From contig CALBPW010000088.1 in assembly GCA_937899145.1 (NCBI GenBank), forward strand, positions 1 to 7,456: a stretch of DNA of 7,456 bases. The letters run 5' to 3'. The notes below the pieces were generated by a model. The model was given only the letters and a program-made list of their open reading frames with translations, ran no database searches and was not told the origin of the DNA. The DNA comes from an uncultured Bacteroidota bacterium. Lineage in GTDB: Bacteria > Bacteroidota > Bacteroidia > Bacteroidales > SZUA-534. Positions within the stretch are counted from its first letter, which is position 1, and every line of letters begins with the position of its first letter. This document shows, one piece after another, positions 5,879-7,456 of this stretch. A program made the translations under genes and the position numbers.

Positions 5879-6844
5879 ATGAAAAAGATAATATCAATAT
5901 TCGCTCTTGCTGTCATAACAGCATCAGCATTTGGGCAAGCTAAAAAACCAACAATTATGGTTGTGCCAAGCGATAGATATTGTATATCTCACGGATATTC
6001 AATAACTTTTGACAATCAAGGCACTCAAGTAACATTGCCCGACTATAAAAAAGCAATGCAAAATGATACTGAATTGCGTCTTGTGATTTCAAAAATGAGT
6101 GGCATAATGGCTGACCGCGAATTTCCACTAAAAGATTTGGAGCAAGAGCTGAAAAACATTGCAAACGAAAATGCCGAATCGTCGGTTTTGACTGGCAAAG
6201 ACGGAGGAAGTATTGTGGAGTCGCCTATTGACGCGCTAAAACGTACTGCCAAAGCCGATATAATTATGGATTTGGATTATACCATCACGCAACAAGGACC
6301 TAAACGTAGTATCAATTTTATACTCAATGGTTTAGATGCTTATACAAGTAAAAATATAGCAAGTTCGACAGGTGCGGGGGCTCCAAGCTCATCAGCATCG
6401 GCTGAATTGTTGCTTGAAGAGGCTGTGCTTAGCCACATGGACGAATTTACAGGGCGGCTGATGAGGCATTTTGAAGACATGTTCGCCAATGGTCGCGAAG
6501 TTAAGATTATGGTTAAATTGTTTGATGGCTCGCCAATAGACCTGAACGAGGAATTTGACTACAATGGCAACACCGATGAGCTTGGCGTTCTTATCGAAGA
6601 TTGGATGGCGGAAAATACTGTTAGCGGGCGCTATAGCTTAGCCGATGGAACCGAAAATTTCCAACGCTATGAGCAAGTGCGCATACCATTATATTATGAG
6701 CGAAACGGTAAGCAACGGGCAATGGATACTCGTGTTTTTGCTAACAATCTGAAAAAATTCTTGTCGGAATCGCCGTTTATGCTCGACTCAAAAGTGTACA
6801 TGCGTGGGCTTGGCGAAGCGTGGGTGGTTATAGGCGAAAAGTAG
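5879..6844 (+). CDS. DUF6175-type exported protein
   Basis: The 321-residue protein matches what I remember of the Bacteroidales DUF6175 family. A signal peptide (1-19, cleavage after AFG) precedes KPTIMVVPSDRYC (23-35), and the first half continues with PLKDLEQELKNI (83-94) and SPIDALKRTAKADIIMDLDY (115-134). The order of an early VVPSD-like strand, a helix, ADIIM and then FILNGLDAYTSKNIASS (147-163) parallels CsgG/LpoB/TolB N-domain folds, where a strand pair is followed by 'lvDv.TGeivas'. The second half (NGREVKIMVKLFD, 204-216; MRGLGEAWVVIGEK at the end) looks like a further small domain. No catalytic motif is visible. It follows gene 2 by 18 bp, so the two are surely co-transcribed. The family assignment is from memory and the fold comparison by eye. 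Confidence 0.8.
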   Translation: MKKIISIFALAVITASAFGQAKKPTIMVVPSDRYCISHGYSITFDNQGTQVTLPDYKKAMQNDTELRLVISKMSGIMADREFPLKDLEQELKNIANENAESSVLTGKDGGSIVESPIDALKRTAKADIIMDLDYTITQQGPKRSINFILNGLDAYTSKNIASSTGAGAPSSSASAELLLEEAVLSHMDEFTGRLMRHFEDMFANGREVKIMVKLFDGSPIDLNEEFDYNGNTDELGVLIEDWMAENTVSGRYSLADGTENFQRYEQVRIPLYYERNGKQRAMDTRVFANNLKKFLSESPFMLDSKVYMRGLGEAWVVIGEK

Positions 6845-6851
6845 TATTTGT

Positions 6852-6905
6852 TATTTAGGAGTCAGTCCTGATAACCATCGGGATTGGAAGTCAGGAATTT
6901 TATAA
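6852..6905 (+). repeat. Degenerate third copy of the dispersed hairpin repeat
   Basis: TATTTAGGA, a hairpin and GGAATTTTAT occur here in the same order as in the core of the two direct repeats at 1192-1247 and 2786-2841. The hairpin is TCCTGAT-AACC-ATCGGGA (6866-6883): the sequence differs from TCCCGA-TAGCT-TCGGGA but still pairs, with one T-G wobble. It lies just after the stop of gene 3. Similar TTAGGA...TCCCGATAGC hairpin repeats are, as I recall, scattered through Bacteroidota genomes, so this is probably a REP-like dispersed element. Confidence 0.6.
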
Positions 6906-6910
6906 TTTTT

Positions 6911-6967
6911 AAACTTGTTAAACCTGTTAATCCTATTAAACTAATCATTAAACCTGTTAAACTTTAA
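6911..6967 (+). repeat. Phased 9-bp repeats before gene 4
   Basis: Units of nine bases run AAACTTGTT (6911), AAACCTGTT (6920), AATCCTATT (6929), AAACTAATC (6938), a 3-base step, AAACCTGTT (6950) and AAACTTTAA (6959), ending four bases before the ATG at 6972. The consensus AAACCTGTT matches the repeat before gene 2. The array fills the leader of gene 4. Confidence 0.65.
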
Positions 6968-6971
6968 TAAT

Positions 6972-7407
6972 ATGAAAAAGAGATATTTATTGTTAAGTAT
7001 AGGAATGTTGTTTGTAAGCATTGGTTTTGCGCAAAACAACAACGACAAGGCTGATGATATGGAGCGCATATCGCTAACGCCAATTGTTGACGACCCAAAT
7101 GCGCCTGCGGCTGCTAAGGATATGTTAACCAATAAAATGCGCCAGTTGTGTACGCTAAATGGTTTGGCAGGCGATGGCAATAATCCGCTATTTTCAATGA
7201 AGGCAACCATTGATGAGGTGAGCAAAGAATTGACAGCGACAGCACCACCAATGCACGCGCTTACGCTTACTATAAATATGTTTATTGTTGATAATGAGAC
7301 AGGCAATGTGTATAGTCAAACATCAATTGATGTGAAAGGTGTTGGACAAAACGAAACCAAAGCATATAATAATGCTATTCGCAGCGTCGACCCTAAAAAG
7401 GGGCAAT
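6972..7407 (+). CDS. Exported protein of the envelope operon, 3' end missing
   Basis: The visible 145 residues begin with a signal peptide (1-20, cleavage after GFA). The mature part has MERISLTPIVDDPNAPAAAK (30-49), FSMKATIDEVSKELT (74-88), and APPMHALTLTINMFIVDNET (91-110) running into GNVYSQTSIDVKGVGQNETK (111-130). This resembles FlgT/CsgG-type domains, where a strand with 'D..TG.v' leads into 'v.G.G....A'. The apparent stop TAG at 7407-7409 is not real: only its T is genomic, and AG is the start of the sequencing adapter. I recall homologues running well past this point, to roughly 300 residues or more, so the gene is cut by the contig end. The next true codon begins with T. It follows gene 3 by 127 bp containing a hairpin repeat and phased 9-bp repeats, so expression could be adjusted separately. 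Confidence 0.82.
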
Positions 7408-7456
7408 AGATCGGAAGAGCGTCGTGTAGGGAAAGAGTGTAGATCTCGGTGGTCGC
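7408..7456 (+). other. Illumina TruSeq adapter sequence, not genomic
   Basis: From 7408 the window reads AGATCGGAAGAGC, the universal start of Illumina TruSeq adapters, and continues for 49 bases as the reverse complement of the TruSeq universal adapter (AGATCTCGGTGGTCGC at the end). No biological sequence is expected to match this over its full length. It means that reads were not trimmed before assembly and that the true contig ends at 7407. Confidence 0.97.

Overview
The window looks like a piece of a Bacteroidota (probably Bacteroidales) genome from a short-read, likely metagenomic, assembly. The evidence is an AT-rich background, two promoters of the Bacteroidota form TTTG-N19-TAnnTTTG, a run of MKK-type signal peptides, an outer-membrane protein ending in Phe, and protein families I know mainly from Bacteroidales. 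The last 49 bases are not genomic: they are Illumina TruSeq adapter sequence.

Layout. Positions 1-550 hold no gene I can support. At 574-1044 is a short DUF4145 protein matching the N-terminus of HsdR-like restriction helicases; it has no helicase part and has an unusually strong Shine-Dalgarno site. At 1283-2701 on the minus strand is an AAA+ ATPase with a C-terminal PD-(D/E)XK-like DUF234 region. It is bracketed by two nearly identical direct repeats of about 125 bp (1141-1272 and 2735-2858). A GC-richer segment with several small hairpins follows (2859-3052). Next comes a minus-strand candidate small RNA of about 155 nt (3207 to 3053) with its own promoter and terminator and two long interleaved stems.

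From 3463 onward a plus-strand promoter drives four co-directional genes for exported proteins: a 583-residue outer-membrane barrel protein, a 176-residue lipoprotein-like protein, a 321-residue DUF6175-type protein, and a fourth protein cut off by the contig end. The first carries a segment resembling the SH3-like FlgT C-terminal module. The other three carry features resembling CsgG/LpoB/FlgT-type periplasmic domains. My inference is that they form one envelope complex at the outer membrane; its substrate is unknown. Phased 9-bp AAACCTGTT repeats precede genes 2 and 4, and a degenerate third copy of the dispersed hairpin repeat lies before gene 4.

The points most worth attention are the pseudoknot-like small RNA, the repeat-bounded ATPase cassette, the envelope locus, and the adapter that forges a stop codon in the last gene.
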